Below are positions 8,176 to 16,898 of a stretch of DNA of 64,000 nt, piece after piece. A program made the translations under genes and the position numbers. Positions within the stretch are counted from its first letter, which is position 1. The number at the start of each line of letters is the position of its first letter. Below the pieces are notes generated by a model. It worked only from the letters and a program-made list of their open reading frames with translations. It was not told where the DNA came from and ran no database searches. Origin of the DNA: Flavobacterium sp. N2270 (GTDB taxonomy: Bacteria > Bacteroidota > Bacteroidia > Flavobacteriales > Flavobacteriaceae); the NCBI RefSeq assembly GCF_025947225.1, contig NZ_CP110005.1, forward strand, positions 2,604,001-2,668,000, given 5' to 3'.

Positions 8176-8796
8176 TTATTTACAATTTTGCAAAGCCATT
8201 TCTGCTCTATCTAAACCCCAAGTTGGGTGAAAAGGTGTTTCTGGCTTAAAGTTAGCAAAAAGTTCAATGGATTTAGCTATTTGTTCGCACATTGGTTTTG
8301 TATCACTCCCAAAATATTGCGCCATACCAATTTCAAATTGTGCTTTTTGTGAAACAACTCTCGGGTTATTTGGAGCAATTCCTTCTGCCATTTTGTAGAT
8401 ATTTAAAACGACTGAAGAAAATTCTCTGCCATTTGCCATAGGATCATAAACAATCCAAGCGGTATGAATCATTGCTTGAAGAACCAAAACTTCTGGATCA
8501 TCTGGTAACAAATTATTTATTTTATCTTGAGCAAGTTGAGCTTTCTCAATCAATAATTTCATTTCATTTCTGTCTTTTGTTTCAAAAGCAGCTAATGTGT
8601 TTATTAACGAAATGTAATAATTTGGTAAAATGTTTTCTTGTTCTACAGAAGCAATACGTTCCAACTTTACAACAGCTTCTTTTGGATTACCGCTTTTCCA
8701 AGTCGTTAATGCGTCTTCCATTTCTTTTTCAAAACTTCCTTGAGCAAATACAACTGATGCTACAAAGAATACTAAAAATGTGATGATTTTTGTCAT
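8176..8796 (-). CDS. Secreted TPR-like protein, first gene of the LytS/LytTR operon
   Basis: A 206-residue protein with a signal peptide (MTKIITFLVFFVASVVFAQ) and no lipobox, so it is predicted to be periplasmic. The mature part is all-helical, with repeats such as ALTTWKSGNPKEAVVKLERI and later helix pairs that look like degenerate TPR units; four cysteines are mostly in the C-terminal third. It ends two bases before the kinase start, so the two are probably translated together. I do not recognise a named family. The position suggests a periplasmic input or accessory for the kinase, but that is inference. Confidence 0.75.
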   Translation of the reverse strand: MTKIITFLVFFVASVVFAQGSFEKEMEDALTTWKSGNPKEAVVKLERIASVEQENILPNYYISLINTLAAFETKDRNEMKLLIEKAQLAQDKINNLLPDDPEVLVLQAMIHTAWIVYDPMANGREFSSVVLNIYKMAEGIAPNNPRVVSQKAQFEIGMAQYFGSDTKPMCEQIAKSIELFANFKPETPFHPTWGLDRAEMALQNCK

Positions 8797-8948
8797 AATA
8801 ATAAACTTTTATTGTTATTTGATGATTCAAAAGTGCAACTAATCAATAGTAAACTAAATTTTCATTTACCCAACTGTCGAAAAAAGAGGATGAATTGAAT
8901 ATTTTTTAAAAATGTGCAATTCATAATTTATAACTCATAATTAATAAT

Positions 8949-8956
8949 TACTTTTG
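8949..8956 (+). promoter_or_regulatory. -7 promoter box of the pRiA4b-like gene
   Basis: TACTTTTG, a perfect TAnnTTTG box 22 bases before the ATG, in the divergent region between this gene and the LytS operon. Confidence 0.5.
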
Positions 8957-8978
8957 CTGTTCCTAAAATTTCAAAAAA

Positions 8979-9497
8979 ATGATATATAAATTTAGAGTTA
9001 TACTTGATGCGAAAGAAGATATTTTTAGAGATATTGCTATAGAAAAGGAAGCAACTTTAGAAGATTTACATAATACAATTGTGAATGCCTTTGGATTTGA
9101 TGGCTCAGAAATGGCTTCATTTTATACTTGTGATGATGAATGGAATCAAGAAGATGAAATTCCTTTATTCGACACTGGTGATGTTCCTGGAGAAATGCGT
9201 ATTATGAATAATTTTATACTTGAAGATAATTTAGACAAATACCAATCTAAGATAATTTACGTTTATGATTTCTTTAATATGTGGACATTCCTAGTAGAAT
9301 TAGCTGCTATTGAAGAAAAGGAACAAGGTGAATCGTATCCAACTTTATTATTTTCTCACGGAGAATTACCAGAAGAAGCACCAGATAAAAAGTTTGAAGC
9401 TGAAGAAGGAGATTTTGATGAAAATGATGAAGATTTAGATATGTTTGAAGGAGACGATAGTTTTGAAGACTACGGATTTGAAGAAAACTGGAATTAG
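8979..9497 (+). CDS. pRiA4b ORF-3-like / IS1096 passenger TnpR-like protein
   Basis: A 172-residue protein whose first 125 residues match the plasmid pRiA4b ORF-3 family, seen in YKFRVILDAKEDIFRDIAI, the ATLEDLHNTIVNAFGFD segment and a FFNMWTFLVEL strand. The tail from about residue 135 is extremely acidic, almost all D and E. The family name comes from an IS1096 passenger gene, but this copy stands alone without transposase, inverted repeats or target duplications and behaves as an ordinary chromosomal gene. Molecular function is not established. It is followed at about 110 bases by a nucleoid-associated protein gene on the same strand. Confidence 0.85.
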   Translation: MIYKFRVILDAKEDIFRDIAIEKEATLEDLHNTIVNAFGFDGSEMASFYTCDDEWNQEDEIPLFDTGDVPGEMRIMNNFILEDNLDKYQSKIIYVYDFFNMWTFLVELAAIEEKEQGESYPTLLFSHGELPEEAPDKKFEAEEGDFDENDEDLDMFEGDDSFEDYGFEENWN

Positions 9498-9606
9498 TCT
9501 TTTGAGAACAAAGAAGCAAGAACAAAGAAATAATTAGATTTAAAAATATAACAGATAGTAAGAAAGTCTTTTCTCTTTCTTCTTTTATCTATTTTCTAAA
9601 AAACAA

Positions 9607-10665
9607 ATGATAAACTTATTTAATACCCACATAGAAAACCTTTCTATTCATAGAGTTGGAAATAAAAGTAGAAATGAAGCTTTATTCTTGTCTGAACAAC
9701 CGTATGGTTTAAATGACGAAATAATGCCTCTTTTAAAGGAATATTTCTTTAAACCATTTAGAGATAAAGAAGAAAATTATTATCAATTTGCACATGATGT
9801 AGATTTAGAATACAATGATATGTATAATTTTGCCACAGAAGTTTTTAATAACCCAAGCGAAATTCATAATGTATCTAAAAAAATAACCAAACATTTATTT
9901 GAGCAATCAAATCATCCGCACATTAAAAACGGTGAAGTATATGTAACTTATTTTACAAATGTTTCTATCGACAATAATGTTGTAGATGCCATTGGCGTTT
10001 TTAAAAGTGAAATTCAAACCGATTTTTTACAGTTTGAAGAAAAAGAGTCTAATTTAGAAATGATTTTACAACAAGGTATCAATTTAAACAAATTAGATAA
10101 AGGTTGTATTATTTTTAATTACAAAAAAGAAGAAGGTTATAAAATTTTGACAGTAGATAGCAATCGTTATGATGCACGTTATTGGTTAGAACACTTCTTA
10201 TCTGTAGATGCTTTTCAGGATGAAAATTTCATGACTAAGAAGTATTTGAAATTTTGCCAAGACTTTGCTAAAGATGTAGTTTTACCTGCCGAAGACAAAC
10301 AGCAAGAAGTTTTATTCATGAACAGAGCTATTAATCATTTTGCAAAAAATGATGCTTTTGAAGAAACAAATTTTTTAAACGAAGTAATGGAAAATCCAGA
10401 GTTTATCCCTGAATTTAAAAATTACAAAGTAGACAAAGGTGAAAAATACAGTATTGAAGATGTTACCAATTTTCCAATTGCAAATAACGCTGTTTCTGAT
10501 ATTAGAAAGAAAATAAAAAATGTAATTACATTAGATACTAATGTTCAAATTAAGTTAGATTTTGTAAATTCTGATAGTGCAGAAAAATTTGTTGAAAAAG
10601 GTTGGGATGAGGAAAAACAAATGTATTATTACTTAGTTTACTTTAATAAAGAGCAAAAATCTTAA
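9607..10665 (+). CDS. Nucleoid-associated protein (NdpA/YejK family)
   Basis: A 352-residue cytoplasmic protein of the 37-kDa nucleoid-associated family. The opening MINLFNTHIENLSIHRVGNK, the central TYFTNVSIDNNVVDAIGVFK and the C-terminal WDEEKQMYYYLVYFN match the general layout of the family. YejK in Escherichia coli associates with nucleoid DNA and interacts with topoisomerases; the role in Bacteroidota has not been worked out. No membrane segment or signal peptide. The gene lies upstream of the cold shock gene, which has its own promoter. Confidence 0.83.
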   Translation: MINLFNTHIENLSIHRVGNKSRNEALFLSEQPYGLNDEIMPLLKEYFFKPFRDKEENYYQFAHDVDLEYNDMYNFATEVFNNPSEIHNVSKKITKHLFEQSNHPHIKNGEVYVTYFTNVSIDNNVVDAIGVFKSEIQTDFLQFEEKESNLEMILQQGINLNKLDKGCIIFNYKKEEGYKILTVDSNRYDARYWLEHFLSVDAFQDENFMTKKYLKFCQDFAKDVVLPAEDKQQEVLFMNRAINHFAKNDAFEETNFLNEVMENPEFIPEFKNYKVDKGEKYSIEDVTNFPIANNAVSDIRKKIKNVITLDTNVQIKLDFVNSDSAEKFVEKGWDEEKQMYYYLVYFNKEQKS

Positions 10666-10749
10666 TTAAAAAAAATCAAAAGTCAAAAAAATATTTAAAC
10701 TTTTTTTTAAAAAAAACATTAAAAAAATAGCAAATTAAATAATAAACAC

Positions 10750-10757
10750 TACATTTG
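10750..10757 (+). promoter_or_regulatory. -7 promoter box of the cold shock gene
   Basis: TACATTTG, a perfect TAnnTTTG box 24 bases before the ATG. Confidence 0.55.
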
Positions 10758-10781
10758 TTGAAATTACAATAAATTATTAAA

Positions 10782-10973
10782 ATGAACAAAGGTACAGTAA
10801 AATTCTTTAATGAATCAAAAGGTTTTGGTTTCATTATTGAAGAAGGAACAAACAAAGAACATTTCGTACACATCTCTGGAACTATTGATGAAATCCGTGA
10901 AGGTGATGAAGTTGAATTTGACTTACAAGAAGGTAAAAAAGGTTTAAATGCAGTAAACGTAAAAGTTATCTAA
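10782..10973 (+). CDS. Cold shock domain protein (CspA family)
   Basis: A 63-residue single-domain OB-fold protein that binds single-stranded RNA and DNA. RNP1 is KGFGFI at residues 13-18 and the RNP2 position is EHFVHIS at 26-32, a slightly altered form of the usual VFVHFS. Slightly shorter than enterobacterial CspA (70). Likely an RNA chaperone. It has its own promoter box and a strong terminator 30 bases after the stop, so it is monocistronic. The leader is too short for the long cold-inducible 5' UTR of E. coli cspA, so cold induction cannot be assumed. Confidence 0.94.
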   Translation: MNKGTVKFFNESKGFGFIIEEGTNKEHFVHISGTIDEIREGDEVEFDLQEGKKGLNAVNVKVI

Positions 10974-11001
10974 TACATATACTACAAAATCTTACAAAAT
11001 C

Positions 11002-11033
11002 AAGCTCTGTTTCTAAACAGGGCTTTTTTTTTT
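11002..11033 (+). terminator. Rho-independent terminator after the cold shock gene
   Basis: An 11-bp stem (AAGCTCTGTTT / AAACAGGGCTT, one wobble pair) with a two-base loop is followed by a run of ten T. Confidence 0.85.
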
Positions 11034-11052
11034 GAAAAAAATTAAACCATAA

Positions 11053-11084
11053 AAAAACTCTTAAGAAAAATCTTAAGAGTTTTT
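11053..11084 (-). terminator. Terminator of sucC
   Basis: A perfect 14-bp stem with an AAAA/TTTT loop; A-rich on one side and T-rich on the other, so it can work in both directions. It lies 25 bases after the sucC stop. Confidence 0.8.
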
Positions 11085-11108
11085 AAATTTATTTAGAATT
11101 ATCTTTTA

Positions 11109-12302
11109 TTAAGATAATGCAGCTTTAACTTGATCTGCAGCTTCTTGGAATTGAACAGCTGATAAAATTGGCATTCCAGAATTATCAATTAATTCTTTTG
11201 CAATTTCAGCATTTGTTCCTTGTAAACGTACAATAATAGGCACTTTAATAGCATCTCCCATATTTTTATAAGCATCTACAACTCCTTGAGCAACACGGTC
11301 ACATCTAACGATACCACCAAAAATGTTAATCAAAATTGCTTTTACGTTTGGATCTTTTAAGATAATACGAAAAGCAGTTTCAACACGTTTAGCATCTGCA
11401 GTTCCACCTACGTCTAAGAAATTTGCCGGTTCAAAACCTGCATACTTAATTAAATCCATAGTTGCCATTGCAAGACCTGCACCGTTAACCATACATCCTA
11501 CAGTTCCGTCTAAATCTACATAGTTCAAACCAACTTCTTTAGCTTCTACTTCAATAGGGTTCTCTTCTCTAATATCTCTCATGTCAGCAATTGCAGCTTG
11601 TCTATATAGAGCATTATCATCTATATTAACTTTAGCATCAACAGCCATTATTTTGTTATCTGATGTTTTTAAAACTGGGTTAATTTCAAACATTGAAGCG
11701 TCAGCAGCAATGTAAGCATTGTATAAAGCAGCTACAAACTTTGTCATTTCTTTAAACGCATTTCCAGAAAGCCCTAAGTTAAAAGCTATTCTTCTTGCTT
11801 GAAAACCTTGTAAACCAACAGCTGGATCTATTTCTTCTGTAAAAATTAAATGTGGAGTATGCTCTGCAACTTCTTCAATATCCATTCCACCTTCAGTAGA
11901 ATACATAATCATATTTTTTGCTGTAGCTCTATTTAATAGAACAGACATATAAAATTCTGAAGTTTCAGTTTCTCCTGGATAGTAAACATCTTCAGCAACT
12001 AATACTTTGTGAACTCTTTTACCTTGAGGAGGTGTTTGTGGTGTAATTAAATCCATACCAATAATTTGACCTGCAATTTCAGCAACTTGATCTAAATTTT
12101 TAGCTAATTTAACTCCTCCACCTTTACCTCTACCACCAGCGTGGATTTGAGCTTTTATAACATGCCAACCTGTACCAGTTTCTGCAGTTAATTGTTTTGC
12201 TTTAGCAACAGCTTCTTCAGCATTGTTAGCAACGTAACCACGTTGAATGCGTACACCATGACTTGCTAATATTTCCTTACCTTGATATTCGTGTAAATTC
12301 AT
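11109..12302 (-). CDS. sucC: Succinyl-CoA synthetase (ADP-forming) beta subunit
   Basis: ATP-grasp subunit of succinate-CoA ligase, the substrate-level phosphorylation step of the TCA cycle: succinyl-CoA + ADP + Pi to succinate + CoA + ATP. The start MNLHEYQGKEIL is universal for the family and gives 397 residues; 12 further codons upstream are open but overlap the promoter box. Motifs seen: KAQIHAGGRGKGGGVK near residue 43, FEINPV near 200 and the C-terminal ligase domain with NIFGGIVRCDRVA near 320-333. The alpha subunit gene (sucD), often adjacent in other bacteria, is not in the window, so the subunits are encoded apart. Confidence 0.97.
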   Translation of the reverse strand: MNLHEYQGKEILASHGVRIQRGYVANNAEEAVAKAKQLTAETGTGWHVIKAQIHAGGRGKGGGVKLAKNLDQVAEIAGQIIGMDLITPQTPPQGKRVHKVLVAEDVYYPGETETSEFYMSVLLNRATAKNMIMYSTEGGMDIEEVAEHTPHLIFTEEIDPAVGLQGFQARRIAFNLGLSGNAFKEMTKFVAALYNAYIAADASMFEINPVLKTSDNKIMAVDAKVNIDDNALYRQAAIADMRDIREENPIEVEAKEVGLNYVDLDGTVGCMVNGAGLAMATMDLIKYAGFEPANFLDVGGTADAKRVETAFRIILKDPNVKAILINIFGGIVRCDRVAQGVVDAYKNMGDAIKVPIIVRLQGTNAEIAKELIDNSGMPILSAVQFQEAADQVKAALS

Positions 12303-12337
12303 AATTGTAATACGTTTATCTTTATTAAAAAGTGTCA

Positions 12338-12345
12338 CAAAAATA
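12338..12345 (-). promoter_or_regulatory. -7 promoter box of sucC
   Basis: TATTTTTG on the minus strand, perfect match, 35 bases before the MNLHEYQG start codon. A TTG on the same strand 24 bases further upstream could be the -33 element. Confidence 0.55.
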
Positions 12346-12422
12346 ACAAACTAATTTCTATTAGGCTAACAATTTTAATTTTATTTAAAACAAGAATTTT
12401 AAGATTAAACTAATAGTTAAAA

Positions 12423-12462
12423 ACAACAAAATAAAAATGTTACAATTATAACATTTTGTTGT
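12423..12462. repeat. Overlapping inverted repeats between sucC and lysA
   Basis: Two inverted repeats share one region: AAAATGTTA/TAACATTTT (perfect 9-bp arms, six-base centre, 12434-12457) and ACAACAAAAT/ATTTTGTTGT (perfect 10-bp arms, 12423-12432 and 12453-12462). They lie about 60 bases upstream of the lysA promoter and about 80 from the sucC promoter. A regulator binding site is possible; no regulator is identified. Confidence 0.4.
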
Positions 12463-12487
12463 AATATTATGTTAATTGTTATTATTT

Positions 12488-12518
12488 TTGAATACTAGTA
12501 ATTTAAAATCTATTTTTG
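12488..12518 (+). promoter_or_regulatory. Complete promoter of lysA
   Basis: TTG (-33) at 12488-12490, a 20-base spacer and TATTTTTG (-7) at 12511-12518 match the Bacteroidota TTG-N17-23-TAnnTTTG consensus. The ATG follows 16 bases later. Confidence 0.65.
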
Positions 12519-12534
12519 GCAAAAAATAATAGTA

Positions 12535-13764
12535 ATGAATAATGAAATATTAAACCAAATAGTAAAGGAATTTGGTAGTCCATTATATATATATGATGGA
12601 GAGAAAATAGAAAGTCAATACAATAGATTGTCTAAAGCGTTTAATAAAGTAGAAAAGTTTAAAGTGTATTATGCGGTAAAAGCTCTTTCTAATATTTCTA
12701 TTTTAAAAATATTAAAAAAACTTGGATCAGGGTTAGATACTGTTTCTATTGAAGAAGTGAAATTAGGTTTACATGCAGGTTTTGAACCGCATGAAATAAT
12801 TTTTACACCAAACGGCGTTTCTCTTCAAGAAATTGAACAAGTTGCAAAACTAGGTGTTCAAATAAACATTGATAATCTTTCTATTTTAGAACAATTTGGA
12901 ACAAACAATCCCAACATTCCAGTTTGTATTAGAATAAATCCACACGTTATGGCTGGCGGTAATGCCAATATTTCTGTGGGGCATATTGATAGTAAATTTG
13001 GAATATCAATTCATCAAATGCCTCATTTATTGAGAATAGTTGAAAATACCAAAATGCATATAAACGGAATTCATATGCATACGGGTTCTGATATTTTAGA
13101 TGTTGATGTGTTTTTATACGCAGCGGAAATTTTGTTTGAAACTGCAAAAAACTTTAAAAATCTTGATTTTATTGACTTTGGAAGTGGTTTTAAGGTTCCA
13201 TATAAAAAAGGCGACATTGAAACTAATGTAGAAGAATTTGGAAAAAAATTAACCAAGCGTTTCTTAAATTTTGAAAAAGAATATGGAAGATCACTTACTT
13301 TAGCATTTGAACCTGGAAAATTCTTAGTAAGTGAAGCTGGAGTATTTTTAGCTAATGTAAATGTGGTTAAGCAAACTACTTCAACTGTTTTTGCAGGAAT
13401 TAATTCAGGGTTTAATCATTTGATTCGTCCTATGTTATATGGAGCACAACACCATATTGACAACATTTCAAACCCAAAAGGAAAAGAGCGTTTTTATACG
13501 GTTGTAGGTTACATATGTGAAACCGATACATTTGCAACCAATAGAAGAATAAACGAAATTCACGAAGGAGATGTTCTTTGCTTTAGAAACGCCGGAGCCT
13601 ATTGCTACTCTATGGCATCTAATTATAATTCTAGAGTAAAACCCGCTGAAGTACTTTGGATAAATAATGAAGCACATTTAATTAGACAAAGAGAGACATT
13701 TGAAGATATATTACGAAATCAAGTTGAAATAGATATTACAAATAATGCCGAAATCCCCGTTTAG
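12535..13764 (+). CDS. lysA: Diaminopimelate decarboxylase
   Basis: Last step of lysine synthesis: meso-diaminopimelate to L-lysine and CO2, PLP-dependent, cytoplasmic. The 409-residue protein is an alanine-racemase-fold type III PLP enzyme. PLP lysine is in YYAVKA at residue 48; HMHTGSDI near 179, DFGSGFKVPY near 214 and EPGKFLVSEAG near 260 bind the cofactor phosphate and substrate. The C-terminal substrate motif reads CETDTF where most relatives have CESGD, and GAYCYSMASNYN closes the site. The altered CESGD motif is the only unusual point. Monocistronic, with a promoter and a strong terminator of its own. Confidence 0.94.
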   Translation: MNNEILNQIVKEFGSPLYIYDGEKIESQYNRLSKAFNKVEKFKVYYAVKALSNISILKILKKLGSGLDTVSIEEVKLGLHAGFEPHEIIFTPNGVSLQEIEQVAKLGVQINIDNLSILEQFGTNNPNIPVCIRINPHVMAGGNANISVGHIDSKFGISIHQMPHLLRIVENTKMHINGIHMHTGSDILDVDVFLYAAEILFETAKNFKNLDFIDFGSGFKVPYKKGDIETNVEEFGKKLTKRFLNFEKEYGRSLTLAFEPGKFLVSEAGVFLANVNVVKQTTSTVFAGINSGFNHLIRPMLYGAQHHIDNISNPKGKERFYTVVGYICETDTFATNRRINEIHEGDVLCFRNAGAYCYSMASNYNSRVKPAEVLWINNEAHLIRQRETFEDILRNQVEIDITNNAEIPV

Positions 13765-13775
13765 TTTTTAGTTAG

Positions 13776-13809
13776 AAAAAGCCCTTAAAAATTATTTTAA
13801 GGGCTTTTT
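13776..13809. terminator. Bidirectional terminator between lysA and pafA
   Basis: A perfect 15-bp stem (AAAAAGCCCTTAAAA and its complement) with an ATTA loop, T-rich on both strands; serves the two convergent genes. Confidence 0.9.
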
Positions 13810-13812
13810 TAT

Positions 13813-15423
13813 TTATTTTTTCAAAATCTCTTCAAGTAATATTGCTTCCGTTCCGTTTGGATATGTAATTTTTAAAAGCTGAGATAAAGTTGGAGCAATT
13901 TGTGTAATGTCTTTTTTATCATAAGACTCCCCTTTTTTAATTCCGTTACCGTAAAAAATTAGCGGCACATGAGTATCATAAGTATAAGGTGTTCCGTGAG
14001 AAGTTCCTGTTGCTGAATATTCAATATAACCCGGTTTTTCTAAAATAACTATATCTCCGTTTTGAACTGGGTCATATCCTTTCGCAATGAAATTCAAATA
14101 GAAATCAGCTCCAGATGAAGCCAATACCTCTTCTTCAGTATAAACACGTTTTATGAATTTTTGAGTATATAAAAATGTTTTGAAAGTTTCCTTAATCGTT
14201 TCTAATTTCAAACTCTTCTTAGCCATAGAATCTCTATCAAAAAACAAATTAAAATTGGAATAGTTCTTCACTACATCAACACCAAAAGTCTTTACTGAAA
14301 AATCGCTTAACTCTTTTCTGAATGAATAAGTATTTATATTCGTAACATCATATTTATTATCTTTTAAATACGTTACATTTTCAGCACCTGCATGATCTGC
14401 CGTTAAGAATAACAAGTAATTATCTTTCCCAACTGTTTTGTCTAAATAATTTAAAAAATCAGCTATAGATTCGTCTAAACGCAAATAAGTATCTTGCAAT
14501 TCAATTGATCTTGGCCCAAGAATATGACCAATATAATCAGTTGAAGAAAAGCTCATGGTTAAAAAATCGGTGGTATTATCTTTTCCTAAACCTTCTTTTT
14601 CGATTGCTTTTTTAGCAAAATCAACTATTAAATTGTTTCCAAAAGGGGTTGCTCTTAATACTCCTGCATCATTACTCTCGTACATACCTTTCAAACTATA
14701 TGGAAAAAAAGGTGTTTTTTGATACAGTTTTCCTTCATAAGGATTATTATCATTTAAACTTTCATTATAAATGCTTTTATCTTTCAATAAAGTCCAATCT
14801 TTTTCTAAATAAGCTAAATAATTTTTTTCGTTATTGAAAGTGGTAACCCAAGTTGGTAATTCTTGTCCATAATAAGTACTCGAAATAAACGCACCTGTTT
14901 TAGAATACCAAAAAGCCCAATCTGCAAAATGACCTGCTGGTAAAATTGCACCTCTGTCTTTTAAACTAATTCCTATAACTTTACTTTTAAAGTTGGTCGC
15001 CAATTTCAATTCATCGGTAATAGTTGTGCTTTGTAAGTTTTTAGGCGACATTTTACCTTCACTTTCAGTACCGTCACCAATTGTAACAACATTTGCATCA
15101 TCTGTACAATACATTTCAGTTTGTGAACTTCTATTAAACCATTCGTTACCTACAATTCCATGAACTGAAGGAGTTGTTCCTGTGTAAATTGATGCATGCC
15201 CTGGACCTGTATAAGTAGGCATGTAGTTATAGTGAGTATTTTGAAAAGTATAACCGTTTGTCATTAATCTTTTGAAACCATTTTCTGAGAAATCATCATA
15301 AAAACGATATAAATATTCTGTTTTCATTTGATCGACCACAATACCAATAACTAACTTTGGTTTTTGTTGGGCAAAACCGTTTAAAATTCCTGCTAACAAA
15401 AAGAATACAACTAACTTTTTCAT
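13813..15423 (-). CDS. pafA: PafA-type alkaline phosphatase
   Basis: Secreted zinc phosphomonoesterase that frees phosphate from organic phosphate in the periplasm. The first 19 residues are a signal peptide ending GFAQ. The catalytic set can be aligned by eye with Elizabethkingia PafA: D31 (VVDQM), nucleophile T72 (YTGPGH), N93 (VGNEW), K155 and R157 (LKDRG), D296/H300 (STDYIGH), D343/H344 (TADHAG) and H476 (GTSHGTP). The K/R pair marks a monoesterase rather than a phosphodiesterase of the same superfamily. At 536 residues it is close to the PafA length of about 546. PafA-type enzymes are widespread in Bacteroidota and, unlike PhoA, are not strongly product-inhibited. Confidence 0.9.
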   Translation of the reverse strand: MKKLVVFFLLAGILNGFAQQKPKLVIGIVVDQMKTEYLYRFYDDFSENGFKRLMTNGYTFQNTHYNYMPTYTGPGHASIYTGTTPSVHGIVGNEWFNRSSQTEMYCTDDANVVTIGDGTESEGKMSPKNLQSTTITDELKLATNFKSKVIGISLKDRGAILPAGHFADWAFWYSKTGAFISSTYYGQELPTWVTTFNNEKNYLAYLEKDWTLLKDKSIYNESLNDNNPYEGKLYQKTPFFPYSLKGMYESNDAGVLRATPFGNNLIVDFAKKAIEKEGLGKDNTTDFLTMSFSSTDYIGHILGPRSIELQDTYLRLDESIADFLNYLDKTVGKDNYLLFLTADHAGAENVTYLKDNKYDVTNINTYSFRKELSDFSVKTFGVDVVKNYSNFNLFFDRDSMAKKSLKLETIKETFKTFLYTQKFIKRVYTEEEVLASSGADFYLNFIAKGYDPVQNGDIVILEKPGYIEYSATGTSHGTPYTYDTHVPLIFYGNGIKKGESYDKKDITQIAPTLSQLLKITYPNGTEAILLEEILKK

Positions 15424-15493
15424 TTCTTCAATTTAAAATACAAAATTATCACTTTAGACTTAAAACAAGTACTTATTAGAAATAAAAAAAGAG

Positions 15494-15943
15494 CTATTTA
15501 GCTCCTTTCTTTTTCTTTTTACTATCCTTTGGTTTGTCACTCATTAAATTCATATTATAAACAACTACTCTATCATCATAATAAACGTATAATTGCTTTA
15601 AATTATTTTTATCTTTTCTAGTGAAAATAGACACATCACATTCTATTCCTGAATTATCAATACACAAAAACGAAACCACATTTCCTCCTTTAGTTTCTTT
15701 CTGATCGTAATATTTTATGATATTGAATAGCTGAAGTACTTCAGAATACACAACAATTCTATCTTTATCAGCATCTAAAACAACAACCATTTCTGATTTT
15801 TGGAATTTTGACCAAACGCTCCATTCTCCAAATTTTGTTTTTTCGGAAACCATAAAACCAGTCGTTTTAAATCGATATTGTTGTGCTTGAGCAACACTCA
15901 ATGATAAAAACAAAACTAAAAACAAATATTTAATACTTTTCAT
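15494..15943 (-). CDS. Exported protein of unknown function
   Basis: A 149-residue protein with a signal peptide (MKSIKYLFLVLFLSLSVAQA, cleavage likely before QQYRF) and a mature part of beta-strand character, ending in a strongly basic tail (KPKDSKKKKKGAK). It has two cysteines (FLCIDNSGIECD) that could pair. I do not recognise a family. It lies nine bases after the nitronate monooxygenase gene on the same strand and may be co-transcribed with it and the upstream subtilase. Confidence 0.7.
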   Translation of the reverse strand: MKSIKYLFLVLFLSLSVAQAQQYRFKTTGFMVSEKTKFGEWSVWSKFQKSEMVVVLDADKDRIVVYSEVLQLFNIIKYYDQKETKGGNVVSFLCIDNSGIECDVSIFTRKDKNNLKQLYVYYDDRVVVYNMNLMSDKPKDSKKKKKGAK

Positions 15944-15952
15944 CTTCTTATT

Positions 15953-16897
15953 TTAAAATTCAAATTTAGTCATTTCTGCTTTAGCTTGATTAAATTCGGT
16001 AATAACGTTATTCACAATTATTTCCACCGGTAAAATATCATGAATTAATCCTGCAATTTGACCAATTTCTAATTCACCATCTTCTAAATCTCCTTCAAAC
16101 ATTCCACGCTTTGCTCTTCTTTTTCCTAATAATTCTTTTAAATCATCAGGTGATGGGCATTTTGCATATAACTCTTGAACTTCGTTAAAGAATTTATTTT
16201 TAATTAAACGAACAGGCGCTAACTCTTTCAAAGTAAGCATTGTATCACCTTCATTTACTTCAACTATTGTTTTCTTGAAATTATCATGAGCGCTAGATTC
16301 GGTTGAAGCAGCAAAACGACTTCCCATTTGAACACCGTCTGCTCCTAATGTCATTGCGGCTAACATACCTCTTCCTGTTGCAATACCACCAGCAGCAATT
16401 AAAGGAATTGTTATTTCTTCTCTAACCATAGGAATTAAAGTTAGTGTTGTAGTTTCATCTCTACCGTTATGACCACCAGCTTCAAAACCTTCGGCAACAA
16501 TTGCGTCAACTCCAGCATCTTGTGCTTTTAAAGCAAATTTTGTACTACTTACCACATGAACAACAGTAATTCCTTTTTCTTTTAAGAAAGGTGTCCATGT
16601 TTTTGGGTTTCCTGCAGAAGTAAAAACAATCTTCACACCTTCTTCTACCAAAATTTGCATAATTTCTTCAATGTTAGGATATAACATTGGAACATTAACC
16701 CCAAAGGGTTTATCAGTAGCTTTTTTACATTTTTGAATGTGTTCTCTAAGTACTTCTGGATACATGGAACCAGCACCAATTAAGCCAAGTCCGCCAGCAT
16801 TACTAACTGCACTTGCTAATTTATATCCTGAATTCCAAATCATTCCACCTTGAACAATTGGATATTTTATATTAAATAATTGAGTAATTGAATTCAT
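15953..16897 (-). CDS. NAD(P)H-dependent flavin oxidoreductase (nitronate monooxygenase / FabK-like)
   Basis: A 314-residue FMN-binding TIM-barrel enzyme. The start MNSITQLFNIKYPIVQGGM is the usual opening; GLIGAG near residue 38, EGFEAGGHNGRDETT near 136, AAGGIATG near 169 and GADGVQMGSRF near 185 build the FMN site. The GGHNG histidine is at the position of the catalytic residue of nitronate monooxygenases. The same fold includes the enoyl-ACP reductase FabK, and sequence reading alone does not separate the two activities. The ATG is one base after the stop of the subtilase gene (TAA-A-ATG), so translation is coupled, which has no obvious metabolic reason. Confidence 0.87.
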   Translation of the reverse strand: MNSITQLFNIKYPIVQGGMIWNSGYKLASAVSNAGGLGLIGAGSMYPEVLREHIQKCKKATDKPFGVNVPMLYPNIEEIMQILVEEGVKIVFTSAGNPKTWTPFLKEKGITVVHVVSSTKFALKAQDAGVDAIVAEGFEAGGHNGRDETTTLTLIPMVREEITIPLIAAGGIATGRGMLAAMTLGADGVQMGSRFAASTESSAHDNFKKTIVEVNEGDTMLTLKELAPVRLIKNKFFNEVQELYAKCPSPDDLKELLGKRRAKRGMFEGDLEDGELEIGQIAGLIHDILPVEIIVNNVITEFNQAKAEMTKFEF

Positions 16898-16898
16898 T

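Noticed and set aside
8979..9497. Insertion sequence related to IS1096
   Set aside because: Only the passenger-type family name is shared; no transposase, inverted ends or target duplication is present.
12535..12700. Lysine riboswitch before lysA
   Set aside because: The leader between promoter and ATG is only about 10 bases, too short for a riboswitch.
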